In this document: positions 62,316 to 64,000 of the stretch, piece after piece
How positions within the stretch are numbered: the first letter of the stretch is position 1
Layout of the letters: each line of letters begins with the position of its first letter
Assembly (NCBI RefSeq): GCF_000004825.1
Contig: NW_008805075.1
Location: 187,788 to 251,787 of the forward strand
From: Heterostelium album PN500
Lineage: Eukaryota; Evosea; Eumycetozoa; Acytosteliales; Acytosteliaceae
Direction: 5' to 3'
Length of the DNA: 64,000 bases
Notes under the pieces: generated by a model
What the model was told of the DNA's origin: nothing
Databases searched by the model: none
What the model saw: the letters and a program-made list of their open reading frames with translations, nothing else
Program-made: the position numbers and the translations under genes

Positions 62316-63015
62316 TTAAACCAATGGTTGATAACCTGATGGTTTAATATTTGATAAGAGAATTCCATCATTTTGTGGATAGTAATCTTGTTGTTCCATT
62401 TCTATTACATGTTGTTGTTGTTGTTGTTGATTTTGTTGTTGTTGATGTTGTTGAATTGATTCCTTTGGGAATCTCATTTTTATTTAATTTATAAATATAG
62501 ATATTGATTAATAAAAAATAGATTTATTGAAAAAAAATAAAAAGTATAAAGAAACTTACATAGAAACCACCACTTCCTTTAACTGGATTTATAAGGTATT
62601 CAAAAGAAATACCACGATAACTATATTTTGCATTTGCATCTCCTATTGTCTTGTCAATTCTTGCTTTATGTTTATAATGTAATCTAATTGATATAGCCCC
62701 TACCAATGCCATCGCTATAAAAGGAATTCCTGCTGAACCAAAAATGACAAGACCATCATTAAGATAATATATACCAAGTCAACAAAAAAGTACCATTAAT
62801 GCAAAAGATAAAACGATTGGAAGTACTATTACTTTTGGTGAATAGTTCACAACTATCTGTGCATTGAATTGATCTATCAGATCTGAAAACTCTGCCTCAC
62901 TGAGAATCGATTGATAAAGTTTCTTTGGATACTTTTTTCTAATAAATATTTGGTTTTTGGAAGTTCCTCTAATTTCTGGACGAATCTTACAACTGATTGT
63001 ATTTCTTTCGATCAT
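62316..63015 (-). pseudogene. Two-helix membrane protein gene with an in-frame stop
   Basis: From the ATG at 63015 the frame reads a basic N-terminus (RGTSKNQIFIRKKYPKKLYQ), then helix 1 (VIVLPIVLSFALMVLFC). A TGA follows, after which the same frame continues LGIYYLNDGLVIFGSAGIPF, a second helix, HYKHKARIDKTIGDANAKYS and YRGISFEYLINPVKGSGGFY, and a GTAAGT donor at 62559. The likely last exon (near 62477-62316) is Gln-rich and ends NIKPSGYQPLV. Its natural frame does not match the only AG acceptor (ATGAG, 62473). The TGA (62776-62778) sits where a Trp codon (TGG) would suit the helix. Alternative introns removing the TGA need a weak GTTGAC donor and would delete half a helix. Probably a recently disabled gene; a sequencing error is possible. 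Confidence 0.55.
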
Positions 63016-63163
63016 TTGTGTTTGTTTAAAAATATATATAAATGTAAATTATTAAGTTAATAACTCTATTAATAATATATAAATAGGTTTCTTTATCTTA
63101 GAAAATAAATACATGGTTTTTATTAAATAATAATGGTTTTTTGTTGCTTATTATTATAAATGA

Positions 63164-63808
63164 TTATATATAATTGATTTTAGAGAATATACTTCTTACA
63201 CAAGTTCTTTCTATATCGAAATAAACATAGACAACAGCTCTCCAATAGTGGTCATTTAGATTACATATTTGATCTTCATTCAATCTACCTGGGTATCTAA
63301 ACATTTCAGAAAGACATTTGAATACTTAGCTTCTACCAAGAAGATTCTCAGCAATCACACGATACTTTGAATGTAAATTCGATAAAGGCATTTCAATTCC
63401 ACCATCAGGGTTTATAATATTGAAAGCCTCCATTCTTCTAAAACCATTGTCACCCAATAAGATATCTCCTTTGTCAATATATACATGACGTCACTCATGG
63501 TATGTGAGATGAATAATGGCATCATCTTTAACGCTACCAGGAAAGGCCTTTGACATGTAAAAGATTGTACCAGAAGTGATGGATACAATAAACAATCTAG
63601 TGATACTATGTTGCTTTTTCTTAGCTGAATAAAACAATGTATCCAATCTTAAGTCAAGTGGCTTTTCAATTCTTACTTCTGTACCATCCACTGAACCAAT
63701 AATATTATCGTTACAGAAATAAAACTTAACTATCTCTCTATTTGTTGTCCGTCTAAGGACAATAAGGTAGCCGCCAAGGCAAAGCCGGTACCTATCAATC
63801 AACATCAA
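63164..63808 (-). mobile_element. DDE transposase remnant (DDE_Tnp_4, Harbinger-like)
   Basis: A minus-strand frame from 63808 encodes NIIGSVDGTEVRIEKPLDLR, then YSAKKKQHSITRLFIVSIT, then AFPGSVKDDAII. These are the first two acidic blocks of the DDE superfamily 4 endonuclease used by PIF/Harbinger and related cut-and-paste DNA transposons. The same frame continues with DILLGDNGFRR and HSKYRVIAENLLGR (the third acidic residue is in IAENL) and ends near DHYWRAVVYVYFD. Two in-frame stops interrupt it, TGA at 63491-63493 and TAA at 63326-63328, but there is no frameshift. The N-terminal DNA-binding half is missing or beyond the window edge, and I see no terminal inverted repeats. An old, inactive copy. 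Confidence 0.8.
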
Positions 63809-64000
63809 TAATAATTACCAGCCAACATATAAGAAACAGTCAATTATAATTAATTAAATTAATTAATCAACTAAATAAGTAATAGTTCAAAACAACAGAT
63901 CAAAATAATAATTAAATTAGAATCTGTTGTTTCTGTTGTTTCTAAATTAAGTATTCAACACTCAGCCGTCAAGCTTCTCAATAATGAATATATTGAGTTT
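63809..64000. other. AT-rich window edge
   Basis: No gene recognised. It may contain the degenerate 5' part of the transposon to its left. A short repeat (AACAACAGAAACAACAGA on the minus strand, about 63920-63940) is the only structure seen. Confidence 0.4.

Overview
The window is nuclear DNA from a social amoeba (Dictyostelia). Non-coding DNA is extremely A+T rich with long A or T runs. Introns are short, with GT(A/T)AGT-type donors and T-rich AG acceptors. Many proteins carry Asn, Gln, Thr and Ser homopolymers, and several families are typical of dictyostelids: FNIP/LRR F-box-like, comC-like EGF, FOLN, CARMIL and the hspG-type small heat-shock protein. Stops and Leu codons fit the standard code. 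The species cannot be named from sequence alone. Exon joins were worked out by hand and checked for reading-frame consistency.

Layout: 1-12 kb holds rpl21 (+), an F-box/kelch protein (+), an orphan 356-residue repeat protein (+), a decayed histone-fold fragment (+) and tRNA-dihydrouridine synthase 2 (-). 12-20 kb holds a broken Rab-like fragment (+), an F-box/FNIP-like gene interrupted by two stops (+) and a 10-exon comC-like membrane protein with TIG and EGF domains (-). 20-26 kb holds two tandem paralogues of an orphan Gln-rich family (-), a divergent Rac GTPase (-) and a tiny FOLN secreted protein (-). 27-35.4 kb is one complete ATR checkpoint kinase gene of 8 exons (+). 36-46 kb holds an hspG-like small HSP, CARMIL, a TTC39/IML2-like TPR protein and mitochondrial ribosomal protein S9 (all -). 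47-50.5 kb holds two tandem four-helix membrane proteins (+). 51-62 kb holds a DnaJ protein with a reduced zinc region (-), a DUF1996-like surface protein (-), a Gln/Asn-rich coiled-coil protein (+) and the clamp-loader subunit CTF18 in 9 exons (-). The right edge holds a two-helix membrane gene with a premature stop and a DDE transposase remnant (-).

These genes form no operon or obvious functional cluster. ATR and CTF18 both serve replication-fork integrity but lie 23 kb apart on opposite strands, and I read that as coincidence. I found no CRISPR array, rRNA, convincing tRNA or virus-like element. The best leads are the orphan tandem pair at 20.1-23.7 kb, the Rac protein with two altered glycines in its nucleotide-binding motifs, the tandem four-helix membrane proteins, and the orphan repeat protein at 8.6 kb.
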